A stretch of 64,000 bases of DNA from CAYMZZ01 sp046297935 (GTDB taxonomy: Bacteria > Bacteroidota > Bacteroidia > Chitinophagales > Chitinophagaceae): the NCBI GenBank assembly GCA_046297935.1, contig JBKBHA010000002.1:496001-560000 (forward strand), written 5' to 3'. Below are positions 18,908-27,865 of this stretch, one piece after another. Below the pieces are notes generated by a model. It ran no database searches, was not told where the DNA came from, and saw only the letters and a list, made by a program, of their open reading frames with translations. The translations under genes were made by a program, and so were the position numbers. Position 1 is the first letter of the stretch, and each line of letters begins with the position of its first letter.

Positions 18908-20074
18908 ATGCTTAAGAACGTTGCAAACCCATTGAAAATATTTACATGCTGCCTGATAACGGGTGCACTGTTGAGCTCCTGTTTGAAAGTAAAGGACGAT
19001 ATGCCACCCCCGCCCACAACGCCAGGTGGCGGTGGCCAGGCCAGCTACGACTGGCTTGAAATTGCTGACTCCGCTCAGCTTTCCATCAATTATTTCTGGT
19101 CAGCATCCGAGAAGGTCTATCTTGCCAGCAACACATCGTCGGGTTGGGGCAATTACTGGCCCAATGCACATGCGTTGGATGTGCTGGTGGATGCTTACGA
19201 ACGTGCCCCGTCTGCCAGCATTAAGGCAAGAATGGATGATTTGATGACGGGAGTGAGGGCAAAGAATGGAAATACCTGGCTAAACTATTATTACGATGAT
19301 ATGGAATGGATGGCCCTTGCTGCACTGAGGGCATACAAGGCCACAGGCGATGATGCTTTTAAAGACATCGCAGATATTCTCTGGACCGATATAAAAAACG
19401 GTTGGAGCGCCGATCTGGGCGGTGGTATCTGGTGGAGAAAAGATAATCCATCCAAGAACACACCTTCCAATATGCCCGCAGCGATACTTGCGGCGCGGCT
19501 TTACAAGGAATTTGGCAACGTAGATGATTTGGAGTGGGCGAAGAATATCTTTGCCTGGCAAAAAACAACCCTTTATGAAAACGCCACCGGTTGGGTATAT
19601 GATAATCTCGACAAAAATGGCAACAAAAATCTCAGTTGGAAATTTACTTATAACCAGGGAACCTTTCTCGGCGCAGCATTGGAGCTTTTTGATATTACGG
19701 GCAATGCACAATACAAGACCGATGCTATAACCGCCTGCGATTATGCAGTAAGCTCGGGACAGCTTACCAGCGGTGGCATTTTGAAAGATGAGGGAGGAGG
19801 CGACGGCGGCTTATTCAAAGGAGTGTTTGTCCGTTATTTCACTGAACTCATCATCGAGGGAGAAATTCCAGCTGATAAGAAGCAAAGCTATCTTTCCTTC
19901 CTGGTTAAAAATGGCCAGAGCCTTTGGAGTAAGGGCACGAACAAAAATTCGATTCTTTTCAATACGGCCTGGGACAGGATGCCGGGGAATAGCACCGATC
20001 TTACAACCCAGTTGAGCGGTGTGATGCTGATGGAATCCCTGGCAAAACTGAAGGATTTGAACTTGATTGATTAA
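18908..20074 (+). CDS. GH76 endo-alpha-1,6-mannanase lipoprotein
   Basis: Glycoside hydrolase family 76 (retaining endo-alpha-1,6-mannanase). The N-terminal lipoprotein signal has its Cys at 25 (LLSSC), followed by a Pro/Gly linker (PPPPTTPGGGG), which suits an outer-membrane-anchored surface enzyme. The catalytic Asp pair of the family is visible as D130-D131 in YYYDDMEWMALA. Other family segments are GWGNYWPNAHALDVLVDAY near 80 and GGIWWRKDN near 180. The domain is complete in 388 residues. It would cut the alpha-1,6-mannan backbone into oligosaccharides for the SusCD pair. Confidence 0.93.
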   Translation: MLKNVANPLKIFTCCLITGALLSSCLKVKDDMPPPPTTPGGGGQASYDWLEIADSAQLSINYFWSASEKVYLASNTSSGWGNYWPNAHALDVLVDAYERAPSASIKARMDDLMTGVRAKNGNTWLNYYYDDMEWMALAALRAYKATGDDAFKDIADILWTDIKNGWSADLGGGIWWRKDNPSKNTPSNMPAAILAARLYKEFGNVDDLEWAKNIFAWQKTTLYENATGWVYDNLDKNGNKNLSWKFTYNQGTFLGAALELFDITGNAQYKTDAITACDYAVSSGQLTSGGILKDEGGGDGGLFKGVFVRYFTELIIEGEIPADKKQSYLSFLVKNGQSLWSKGTNKNSILFNTAWDRMPGNSTDLTTQLSGVMLMESLAKLKDLNLID

Positions 20075-20125
20075 TACGATGAATGGATATAGCAGCGTTG
20101 CCCTGAAAATATTCTATTACTAACT

Positions 20126-22342
20126 ATGACCTACTTTAATCGTATCCCTGTTTACCTGGCAGTACTCGCACTATTGGGCTTATCCCCACTAAATTCCCAG
20201 GCGCAATCAAACAGCAAAGCTCGCGTTACGAAATACGTGAACCCTTTCATCGGCACCTATCCGTTGACCGACTCCAAGATATTGGGCTACGAGTTGCCGG
20301 AAGGCTGGCGCTCCTGGGCGGGACTGGTATATCCCGGCAGTTCGCTGCCAAACGCCATGGTTCAGCTTAGCCCGATAACAGAATATGGTTCCGGTGCAGG
20401 ATACGAATACGAAGACACTCTGATTCATGGTTTTGCCCATACCAATAAGGGCCATTGGAACCTCTGCAATATACCAGTACTTCCATTGTCGTTACAAACA
20501 CCAAAAGCAGGTCCTTATTATTCGAAATTCACGCACGAGCGCGAATCTGCATCGCCCGCCTATTACCAGGTTTATCTGTCCGACTATGATATCGATGTAA
20601 GGCTAACCAGTACGCTTCGTTGTGGTTACCACCAATATCGTTTTGGTAATAGTGAAAACAGGCAACTACTCTTCGACCTGGCCCGATCCAACAACAGGGT
20701 GTCGGCCTGGTCTGTCGACAAGTTAGGAAAAAACACCGTTCAGGGTTTTCAAGAAACCCAAGAGGGAAGGATTTTCTTTTACGCGCAATTCAATGTAGAA
20801 GTTGAATTGCTGGAAGTGAAAAACGAAAACAGGAAAGACGGCTATGCCATTGTACACTTTAAAAACGGTAGCAAGGGCACAGTGGAAATGAAAATCGGAC
20901 TTTCTTTTGTGAGCAATGAAGGCGCAAAGCGGAATTTGCAGGAAGAAATTGGTCAGCGCTCATTTGAAGAAGTTTTACAGACAGGCATCAATACCTGGGT
21001 GTCATTGTTGTCCCGAATAAGGATAAATGGCGGAAACGACAAGCAGCGGGAGATGTTTTACACCTCCTTATACCGGTCATTCCTCTGGCCCGCACTGCGA
21101 AGTGATGTGAATGGGGACTATATGGATGCGGCCGGTAAACAGGGAGGGGTCGACTACAACTATTATACGGTCCCTTCCTTATGGGATACCTACCGGAACC
21201 GCGAAGTGCTGTCGGCCATGATGTTGCCCGATATAACCAGGGATATTATCCGTTCGCTGAAGGATATGGGTGATAAGACCGGCTTTATCCCGACCTTCTT
21301 TCATGGCGACCATGCGGCTTCGGTGATAGCCGGCTCCGTAGTACGCGGCATTACCGACTTTGACATAAGGGGTGCTTATCAACTGTTATTGCGCAATGCC
21401 AATGTGGAAGGCGGGACACGCCCCCATATCGGCGAGTATAAAGAGCAAGGTTATATTAGTGATCCTGATGTGGATAAGCCCTGGGTAGAGACCAAAGGAA
21501 AGGCCGGCGTTTCCAAAACCCTCGAATATGCTTATGATGATTATGCTCTGGCACAACTTGCCAGGAAATTAGGTGATACCGCCAACTACCGGATGTTGAT
21601 GCGGCGTTCGCAGAATTATCGAAATGTATTCGATACCTCCACCCGCTTTATGCGTGGGCGGCTGCCCGATGGAAGCTGGGTACGTAATTTTAATCCGCAG
21701 TACCCCTATTACGAATATATGTACCGCGAAGCGAATGCATGGCAGGTATCGTTTTTTGCGAATCATGATATGAAGGGACTGATTGAATTGTACGGCGGGC
21801 CCAGTCGCTTTGAGGAAAAGCTTGACTCCTTCTACACCCTACCCTGGAATCCCACCCATATCGCTCGCAATGTGGAGAGCATGATTGGCCAGTATTGTCA
21901 CGGCAACCAACCCGATCATGAAGCGCCATTTGCTTACCACTTCATCGGCAAACCCGGCAAATCGCAGCAAATTATTGATACCATCCTGAACACACTCTAC
22001 GGCATTGGCGAAAAAGGGCTGGGACTATGCGGTATGGATGATGCCGGCGAAATGTCGGCCTGGTATGTGTTTGCCGCCCTGGGACTTTACCCCTTCTCTC
22101 CCGCAGATGACGATTATATCGTTACAGTACCCATTTTTGATTCAGTGGAATGGCAAATGCCATCCGGAAAAGTTCTCAGGATCATCAAATCCGGTAATAG
22201 CAGAACATTAAATGAGATAAAGCTGAACGGCAAGCGAACCGGGGGCTATTTTGTGCCGCACAGCATTTTGGCGAATGGCGGGCAGTTGGAAATTATTGCA
22301 GATGAGATTGTTGGCTTTGCCGACAAAAATTCGAATTTATAA
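20126..22342 (+). CDS. GH92 alpha-mannosidase
   Basis: Glycoside hydrolase family 92, calcium-dependent exo-acting alpha-mannosidase (738 residues). A signal peptide (VYLAVLALLGLSPLNSQAQ) has no lipobox, so the enzyme is probably periplasmic. Family motifs include YVNPFIGT near 36-43, GYEYEDTLIHGFAHTNKGHWN near 95-115, GFIPTFFHGDHAASVIAGS near 390, GNQPDHEAPFAYHF near 592 and GMDDAGEMSAWYVFAALG near 633. It would trim alpha-linked mannose side chains before or alongside GH125. It ends the mannan locus, and its stop region overlaps the convergent kinase gene by 6 bases. Confidence 0.95.
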   Translation: MTYFNRIPVYLAVLALLGLSPLNSQAQSNSKARVTKYVNPFIGTYPLTDSKILGYELPEGWRSWAGLVYPGSSLPNAMVQLSPITEYGSGAGYEYEDTLIHGFAHTNKGHWNLCNIPVLPLSLQTPKAGPYYSKFTHERESASPAYYQVYLSDYDIDVRLTSTLRCGYHQYRFGNSENRQLLFDLARSNNRVSAWSVDKLGKNTVQGFQETQEGRIFFYAQFNVEVELLEVKNENRKDGYAIVHFKNGSKGTVEMKIGLSFVSNEGAKRNLQEEIGQRSFEEVLQTGINTWVSLLSRIRINGGNDKQREMFYTSLYRSFLWPALRSDVNGDYMDAAGKQGGVDYNYYTVPSLWDTYRNREVLSAMMLPDITRDIIRSLKDMGDKTGFIPTFFHGDHAASVIAGSVVRGITDFDIRGAYQLLLRNANVEGGTRPHIGEYKEQGYISDPDVDKPWVETKGKAGVSKTLEYAYDDYALAQLARKLGDTANYRMLMRRSQNYRNVFDTSTRFMRGRLPDGSWVRNFNPQYPYYEYMYREANAWQVSFFANHDMKGLIELYGGPSRFEEKLDSFYTLPWNPTHIARNVESMIGQYCHGNQPDHEAPFAYHFIGKPGKSQQIIDTILNTLYGIGEKGLGLCGMDDAGEMSAWYVFAALGLYPFSPADDDYIVTVPIFDSVEWQMPSGKVLRIIKSGNSRTLNEIKLNGKRTGGYFVPHSILANGGQLEIIADEIVGFADKNSNL

Positions 22343-25300
22343 TTCTGCGGCCTTACAAGGTATTGTTACAACTACTTCACAGCCCTGGCCGGGACCTGAA
22401 ATAATTTTTGCGGTACCACCCAATACGAAGGCCCTTCGCCGTATGTTTTCCAGTCCGATTCCATCACTTCGTTGGGTAGGATCAAAGCCTTTCCCATTAT
22501 CCCGGATTAGCAATTCTGATCCGGTCGAAGTGGTCTTTACAGTAATGGAAACTGTAGTAGCATCCGCATACTTGATCACATTGTTTATTTGTTCCTGTAT
22601 CATCCGATAGAATGCAAGGCGAACATCATTCGGGAGTAGAGATTCATCGTCCGGGACATTAATGTCGAACGCAAGCTTACTTTCAGTTTTGATGGTGGCC
22701 ACCAAATATCTGATCTCGTCAGCAAACAGATCAGTTTTATCAATTGCGGGAGCCAACTGGTGCGATAACCTCCTGAGCTCATCAATCGCATCTTTTGTTA
22801 ATTTTTTCACCTGTTCGAGCGAATCGGTAGCCAATTTTAGATTTGTCAGGTTAGCTTTTGCGTAGTCAACTGTCAAAAGGGCCACCGCCATAATTTGTTT
22901 TACGTTGTCGTGCAACTCCATACCAATTTGCATTCGCTCCCTTTCCTGCGCTTCGTTTACTGCGCGGCCAACCCGAATTTCCTCTTCTACCCTGTCGGTG
23001 ATGTCGAGCATGGTGCCTATCAGTGCGGGACGCCCTTCATACACAATTCCTGATGTAGTTACTTCAAGGTACACTATCGCGCCATCTTTTCGTATCGCCC
23101 TCAGGCCGTATTGATTTTGCCCCGCCGCCGTGCTTCCGGCATTCTCATGAAATGCTCTGAACATGGGAATATCAGCTTCATGAACCAATTTTTCCACGTC
23201 ACCTATATTCTGGAGTTCCTGCAGTGAATAGCCCATTATTTTCTGATGTGCCGGATTAATATAACGTACCAAACCGTCCTGGATAATGTAGACCCCAGCA
23301 AGACTTTTTTCAACCAGGTTTCTAAACATCTCTTCACTTTCTTTCAGCTTATCCTGTGCTCGTTTACGCTCAGCAATATCTCTAACGAACGCAGTAAAAC
23401 TGATTTCATCTTTGCGCAGAACAGGAATGATGGTGAGTTCAACAGGAAATTCATCGCCGTTCTTGTCGATTGCAGCAACTTCCACCAGCTTATGAAGTAT
23501 GGGACCGTCACCAGTTTTAAGGTAGCGTTCCATGCCTTTCAAATGCTGTTCGCGAAACTGAGCCGGTATAATTGTTTCTGCCAACGGCCTGCCCAGGGCT
23601 TCCTCTTCACTCCAGCCGAACATATTCACTGCCTGCGGATTCCACGCTATAATATTTCCCCCATCATCAATACTCACAATCGCGTCTAATGCAGCATCCA
23701 TGATCATCCGCCGTTTTTCTTCGCTATCACGGATCATCTCTTCTGACTTCCTTCGGTCTGTGACGTCGAGCAGGGTCAACAGAATCCCCGACTTGCCGTC
23801 GAAGCTGGCCAGTACCCCATAAACCTCCAAACAAACCTCTTCACTATCTTTACGTTTGGCAAATATCTCCAGATGGGCAGACTTCGTGTCTTCATTTATC
23901 CCTGCAGTTTCGAGTAGCGAAACCAGTTGATGGTACGCGTTACCGATGATATCGATGGCAGTAACACTGTTGGTCAGTTCAGAGGCCGTAAAACCAAAAA
24001 TTTCAGCGAATCTGGGATTTACGTAGGTAAACTTTTCATCCTGAATAATGCAAACCCCGAAAAGAGATTGCTCAACCAGTTTTCGGAATTTCATTTCTGC
24101 CTCCTTCAACTTTGTGATAATCTCTGTAAACAGTATGATACCACCAACATCTCCGTTAAAGTGGCGCCATGGGTGCACCTCCCAACGGAGCCAAATGGTT
24201 TTCCCGTTTTCATCTACATAAAGATCCTCCTCACTCCTGGCAGAATTTCCCTGTAAACAGTATTGATGTATCTCACGCCATCGATGCGGATTATCCGGAA
24301 ACAATTCGTAGTGAATCTTGCCAAGCACCTGTTTGCCTTCGAGACCGTAGGCACTTATCCAGCGGTTACTTGTTATAAGATAACGCATGTCCCTGTCAAA
24401 CATTGCGAGTGCTGCTGGGCTGTATTCAACAAACAATCGCAGTTGCTGTTCCCGTACCTGAAGCAATTCCTCCGTTTTTTTCTTTTCAGTGATGTCTTCT
24501 GTCTGTGTCACAAAATATAGCAACTGTCCTTGGGCGTCTCTTACCGACGATACGTTCAGGTTTACCCAAATATTGCCTCCTCCTTTCGTTATATATCGCT
24601 TTTCTGTATGATACAAATTAGCATTGGTTTGAAAGGCTTTTGAGAGAAATTGCATGCCCCCCTCCTGATCATCCGGATGGGTTACGTCCTTGAAGCTCAT
24701 TTCTAACAACTCAGTCTCGGAATAACCCAGCATCTGACACAAGGTCCTGTTAACCTTAATCCATTTACCATCGGGGCTCACCAATGCCATGCCTATCGCT
24801 GAATGCTCGAAGGCCCCTCGAAGCGTTGATTCGCTAATTGCAATCTGTTTCTGCGCCTTGCGAATGTCGGTAAGGTCTCGTCCGATTGCGAGATAGTGAT
24901 CATCATCGATCATCTTGACACTCATTTCAAGATCTACAATGTCGCCGTCTCTTTTAACAAATCTTCTTTCGGTAAACATCTCTTTATCCGGCAATTCAAA
25001 TTTCAGGTCATCTAGGTTGGATGTCGATTCAGCGAGGTCAATTAATTGAGACAAATTCAAACCGATCAATTCCTGGCGTTCAAAGCCAAGCAGTTTGCAG
25101 AAACGGCTATTGACTTCGGTAATGAGGCCTAACCGGTTATAGACAATAATCGTATCCGAAGCATTCTCAAAGAAAGAAAAATATCGTTCTTCACTGCGTT
25201 TCAATTGCAGTGTCTTTTCTGAAACAAGTTGATGTAGCCGATATGGCTGCCTCGCGCCATACCATGCAAACCACCCGCCGGAAACGGCAAACAAAATGCC

Positions 25301-26086
25301 CAGAATAATGAATGAGGCAATACCAGTTCCGGCAAAAGGTCGGGCAGCACGTGCATATATCGTCCAGTCGCCGTCTTTAACGCTGACTGCTGCCCAATCG
25401 TCGCTTTTAAATTCACCGCTTTGGGGAAGGAAAAACTTTTCCTCACCTGTATTCGGATCCTTTTTTGACAATTGAAATATAAAATCTTTCCTGTCGTCTT
25501 CGGCCAGTTCCGCCGCATCGATCAGCGTTGATAACTTAACAATTGCTGCAGAAAATCCCCAGAATTTGCCTTCGGTATACAGGGGCAACCGTCCTACAAT
25601 GCCAGCATAACCCTGCTTTAAAATAATTGGACCCGCAAAAAATAGCCTTCTCTCCTGAATTGCCCGCAAAGCTTCCTTGTTGACAAGTGAGTCATTAAGG
25701 ATATTGTAGCCTATAGCAACCTCGTTTCCAGCCTTTGGATAAACTTTGGTAATTGTACCTTGTTCTACTAACTCCAGCGCATCAATATACTGATTGCTTT
25801 GTAGCAATCGTTCCGCCACAACTTCGAAATCCTGCTTATTGTTATAATAACTAATGATGAAACCCAAAATCCTCGTTGCAGATTCGCTGTTTTCTAAGAC
25901 AGAGTTCAATTTATCCCTTGCACTCATTGCAGCAGTCGTTTGAGCACGTGACCGCAACTCCTTAAAAAATAAATACCGCTGATAAGAAAGAATGGCTACA
26001 AGACCCGCTAGCAAAATAAACACTGTCCAACCAATGAAAGCGGGCTTTTTGAATATGCGACTTGAAGTAGAAAGCATGGTACGCAT
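22337..26086 (-). CDS. CHASE and multi-PAS sensor histidine kinase (HisKA_3 type)
   Basis: Membrane sensor kinase of 1249 residues. Two membrane helices (about 17-37 and 255-275) enclose a CHASE-type periplasmic domain (KVYPKAGNEVAIGYNILND). Six PAS domains follow, starting at about residues 300, 425, 545, 665, 785 and 905, each recognisable by its F/A..A...I....G.I..VN core and PAC end. The kinase part is of the NarX/DesK type: dimerisation motif ERMQIGMELHDNVKQIMAV with the phospho-acceptor His near 1057, then a HATPase with DNGKGFD and DGIGLENIRRR. No response regulator gene lies next to it, so it is an orphan here. It converges on the mannan locus with a 6-base overlap. Ligand unknown. 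Confidence 0.92.
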   Translation of the reverse strand: MRTMLSTSSRIFKKPAFIGWTVFILLAGLVAILSYQRYLFFKELRSRAQTTAAMSARDKLNSVLENSESATRILGFIISYYNNKQDFEVVAERLLQSNQYIDALELVEQGTITKVYPKAGNEVAIGYNILNDSLVNKEALRAIQERRLFFAGPIILKQGYAGIVGRLPLYTEGKFWGFSAAIVKLSTLIDAAELAEDDRKDFIFQLSKKDPNTGEEKFFLPQSGEFKSDDWAAVSVKDGDWTIYARAARPFAGTGIASFIILGILFAVSGGWFAWYGARQPYRLHQLVSEKTLQLKRSEERYFSFFENASDTIIVYNRLGLITEVNSRFCKLLGFERQELIGLNLSQLIDLAESTSNLDDLKFELPDKEMFTERRFVKRDGDIVDLEMSVKMIDDDHYLAIGRDLTDIRKAQKQIAISESTLRGAFEHSAIGMALVSPDGKWIKVNRTLCQMLGYSETELLEMSFKDVTHPDDQEGGMQFLSKAFQTNANLYHTEKRYITKGGGNIWVNLNVSSVRDAQGQLLYFVTQTEDITEKKKTEELLQVREQQLRLFVEYSPAALAMFDRDMRYLITSNRWISAYGLEGKQVLGKIHYELFPDNPHRWREIHQYCLQGNSARSEEDLYVDENGKTIWLRWEVHPWRHFNGDVGGIILFTEIITKLKEAEMKFRKLVEQSLFGVCIIQDEKFTYVNPRFAEIFGFTASELTNSVTAIDIIGNAYHQLVSLLETAGINEDTKSAHLEIFAKRKDSEEVCLEVYGVLASFDGKSGILLTLLDVTDRRKSEEMIRDSEEKRRMIMDAALDAIVSIDDGGNIIAWNPQAVNMFGWSEEEALGRPLAETIIPAQFREQHLKGMERYLKTGDGPILHKLVEVAAIDKNGDEFPVELTIIPVLRKDEISFTAFVRDIAERKRAQDKLKESEEMFRNLVEKSLAGVYIIQDGLVRYINPAHQKIMGYSLQELQNIGDVEKLVHEADIPMFRAFHENAGSTAAGQNQYGLRAIRKDGAIVYLEVTTSGIVYEGRPALIGTMLDITDRVEEEIRVGRAVNEAQERERMQIGMELHDNVKQIMAVALLTVDYAKANLTNLKLATDSLEQVKKLTKDAIDELRRLSHQLAPAIDKTDLFADEIRYLVATIKTESKLAFDINVPDDESLLPNDVRLAFYRMIQEQINNVIKYADATTVSITVKTTSTGSELLIRDNGKGFDPTQRSDGIGLENIRRRAFVLGGTAKIISGPGQGCEVVVTIPCKAAEL

Positions 26087-26260
26087 TACCCGCTTTACAG
26101 TTTTAAATCATGGAAGAAACTTTTTTCGCCAATACCATAAGTTAGCGAAAATTCCTGATACGGCGTTACACTGCTTTATTTCGGTAAATGGTAATTTCAA
26201 ATACTGTAGACAACAAGCTGACTTTCAACTCAATCGAAAACCCGTCTCTATCTTAAAGAA

Positions 26261-26291
26261 AAGGCTGACCAAAATTGGTCAGCCTTTTTTT
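26261..26291 (-). terminator. Terminator copy behind the tmRNA 3' relic
   Basis: Stem aaggctgacc / ggtcagcctt with loop aaaatt, flanked by A and T tracts, so it can work on both strands. It duplicates the terminator of the complete tmRNA gene at 27286-27325. Confidence 0.85.
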
Positions 26292-26293
26292 AG

Positions 26294-26548
26294 TGGAGCT
26301 GAGGGGAGTCGAACCCCTGTCCAAACATATCCTCCAAAAGCTTTCTACATGCTTATTTCATGATTGCTTGTCGGCAAGAGGCAGGACATGAACAAACCAA
26401 GCTCTTACTTAGCTGAATAAGTCTTAAACCTCTGGCACAGCCTGTAGAGGTAGCATCCTGTTTTAGTTTTAAGTCGGCGGCGGGGCTTGGTAACAGAACA
26501 ACCGGCCCGGCGGCCCAAATGACTACTTAATCACTGATTAGGCAGCCA
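26294..26548 (-). pseudogene. ssrA: Partial tmRNA gene: duplicated 3' portion (5' part and tag frame missing)
   Basis: These 255 bases match the 3' part of the complete tmRNA gene (27326-27580) with only two internal substitutions (agctc versus acttc near 26403). They include the T-arm (GGGGTTCGACTCCCC) and the 3' acceptor strand CAGCTCCA. Identity stops abruptly inside the last tag codons: only GCTGCC-TAA (Ala-Ala-stop) remains, after which the sequence is unrelated. Lacking the 5' acceptor strand, resume codon and tag, it cannot be a working tmRNA. The layout matches what integration into an RNA gene leaves behind, with the displaced 3' end lying beyond the insert. Confidence 0.88.
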
Positions 26549-26563
26549 CTGGAGGATCAAGGA

Positions 26564-26594
26564 TTTGACCAATTTCGAACTTCCATTATTTTTG
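26564..26594 (+). promoter_or_regulatory. Bacteroidota-type promoter for the kinase-like insert gene
   Basis: TTTG (26564-26567), 19 bases, TATTTTTG (26587-26594), an exact fit to the Bacteroidota consensus with ideal spacing. It sits just inside the insert boundary (identity with tmRNA ends at 26548) and 14 bases before the ATG at 26609, so the gene carries its own promoter. Confidence 0.75.
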
Positions 26595-26608
26595 CTAATT
26601 TTACTAAA

Positions 26609-27274
26609 ATGATTTCCGATGAGCTACGCACAGGATTACAGGATATCGTTCAAGGAGTTGGCGGAAAAAACTCTGCCGATCGTTGCTCAACGCTCAGGAG
26701 TCTCCTTATCCAAAGCTTTGGCGCAGGTAGAACATCTCAAAAGGACTTCGAAAGTAAAGCAGTCCTCAAAGAAGAGCAAGGCAAATTCCTAAGGTACTAC
26801 TCGCAGGAAAACGGATTATGGCTATCTGACCTGCCCAATCCCAACAACTACCTCACTCACGGAGGTGAATCTAAAGTTTATCTTGAATCCGGTGGACTTA
26901 ACGCAATTAAGGTCAACAATGGTCGCTACTATGCAACCTGGCTTGAATATTTCACCAGTCTGGTAATTCACAACCTTTTGTTCCCTTCTACGGTTTACAG
27001 TTTTCTGGGGTTCGTAGACGATCCGACTGTTCCGGCCGGGGAGAATACCTTGTCTGCTATGGTCCGTCAGCCATTCATAGAAGGCCATCAGGCAAGCTTA
27101 AGCCATATCGAAGAACTTCTAAATTTCAATGAGTTCTACTTAGTTCGACGCCAGGACTATTTCAATGAGGAATTCTCCATTTCTCTGGAAGACATGCATG
27201 ACGAAAATGTTATTGAAAACCAGGGAATGCTATTCTTTATTGATACTGTATTTTACCTGATGGACAAAGAATAA
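26609..27274 (+). CDS. Kinase-like protein resembling the polyvalent-protein kinase family of mobile elements
   Basis: 221-residue protein. From memory it resembles the kinase-like domain often found as a stand-alone gene or inside polyvalent proteins of Bacteroidota phages and conjugative elements, and an HMM search would be needed to confirm the name. Kinase-like landmarks are present in order: a Gly-containing loop GGESKVYL (85-92), Lys101 in NAIKVNN, a catalytic-loop-like MHDENV (196-201) with D198 and N200, and a metal-binding-like FID (210-212). The N-terminal ELRTGLQDI also looks family-like, so the gene seems full length. It is the only gene between two tmRNA copies, has its own promoter, and shares the tmRNA terminator from the opposite side. 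Confidence 0.7.
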   Translation: MISDELRTGLQDIVQGVGGKNSADRCSTLRSLLIQSFGAGRTSQKDFESKAVLKEEQGKFLRYYSQENGLWLSDLPNPNNYLTHGGESKVYLESGGLNAIKVNNGRYYATWLEYFTSLVIHNLLFPSTVYSFLGFVDDPTVPAGENTLSAMVRQPFIEGHQASLSHIEELLNFNEFYLVRRQDYFNEEFSISLEDMHDENVIENQGMLFFIDTVFYLMDKE

Positions 27275-27285
27275 GGAATTCCGAA

Positions 27286-27325
27286 CAAAAAAAAGGCTGA
27301 CCAAAATTGGTCAGCCTTTTTTTTG
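27286..27325. terminator. Bidirectional terminator between kinase-like gene and tmRNA
   Basis: A tract, stem aaggctgacc / ggtcagcctt with loop aaaatt, T tract of eight. It lies just after the tmRNA 3' end on the minus strand and 12 bases after the stop of the plus-strand kinase-like gene, so it can serve both. Confidence 0.88.
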
Positions 27326-27696
27326 TGGAGCTGAGGGGAGTCGAACCCCTGTCCAAACATATCCTCCAAAAGCTTTCTACATGCTTATTTCATGATTGCT
27401 TGTCGGCAAGAGGCAGGACATGAACAAACCAACTTCTTACTTAGCTGAATAAGTCTTAAACCTCTGGCACAGCCTGTAGAGGTAGCATCCTGTTTTAGTT
27501 TTAAGTCGGCGGCGGGGCTTGGTAACAGAACAACCGGCCCGGCGGCCCAAATGACTACTTAATCACTGATTAGGCAGCCATGGCATACTGAGTATTGCCA
27601 TTTATGGTTTGAATATTCAGATTTACGAGCTAATTATCCAACGCTCGGCATGCTTACACTTTCAAAGATCTATGCTGTCAAAACCAATGCAGCCCC
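27326..27696 (-). ncRNA. ssrA: tmRNA (transfer-messenger RNA), complete
   Basis: Rescues stalled ribosomes and tags the nascent peptide for proteolysis. The 5' end GGGGCTGCATTGGTTTTGAC (from 27696) pairs through GGGGCTG with the 3' CAGCTCC, and the discriminator A is at 27326. CCA is not encoded. The T-arm GGGGTTCGACTCCCC is present. The tag frame reads GGC AAT ACT CAG TAT GCC ATG GCT GCC TAA, giving GNTQYAMAA, a typical Bacteroidota-style tag ending in Ala-Ala. Length of 371 nucleotides is normal. A 255-base copy of its 3' part lies 1032 bases downstream. Confidence 0.95.
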
Positions 27697-27698
27697 AG

Positions 27699-27727
27699 GA
27701 ACAATAGCGCCTTCGGCGAATGTGCAA
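27699..27727 (-). promoter_or_regulatory. Candidate tmRNA promoter
   Basis: On the minus strand TTG (27727-27725), 18 bases, TATTGTTC (27706-27699), ending 2 bases before the tmRNA 5' base. The -7 box is imperfect. The -33 TTG is supplied by the first unit of the neighbouring tgcaag repeat. Confidence 0.45.
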
Positions 27728-27864
27728 GTGTGCAAGTGTGCAAATGTGAAAATGTGCAAATGAGCAATTAAAATAAAGTAAACTTAAAACTTCCCCACTT
27801 TCACATTTTTCACTTTTTCACATTTGCACATTTTCACATTTGCCCATTTACCTATTTACCCATT
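27708..27864. repeat. tgcaaatg-family intergenic inverted repeat
   Basis: The left half holds tgcaag/tgcaaatg units, and the right half holds the complementary cacatttgc units (cacatttgcacattttcac), so the region can fold into a long imperfect stem. The left border ccttcggcgaatgtgcaa (27710-27727) is identical to that of the copy at 55566-55583. It fills the gap between tmRNA and rseP. No gene is seen here. Confidence 0.75.
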
Positions 27865-27865
27865 T

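Noticed and set aside
26619..26792. 57-residue open frame (starting MSYAQDYRISFKELAEK) overlapping the kinase-like gene in another frame
   Set aside because: It overlaps the N-terminal part of a 221-residue frame that looks family-like from its start, has no separate start signals, and is short.
26294..27696. Misassembly as explanation for the two tmRNA copies
   Set aside because: The copies differ by two internal substitutions and at the terminator junction, and the flanks are unique, so a plain assembly duplication is unlikely though not excluded.
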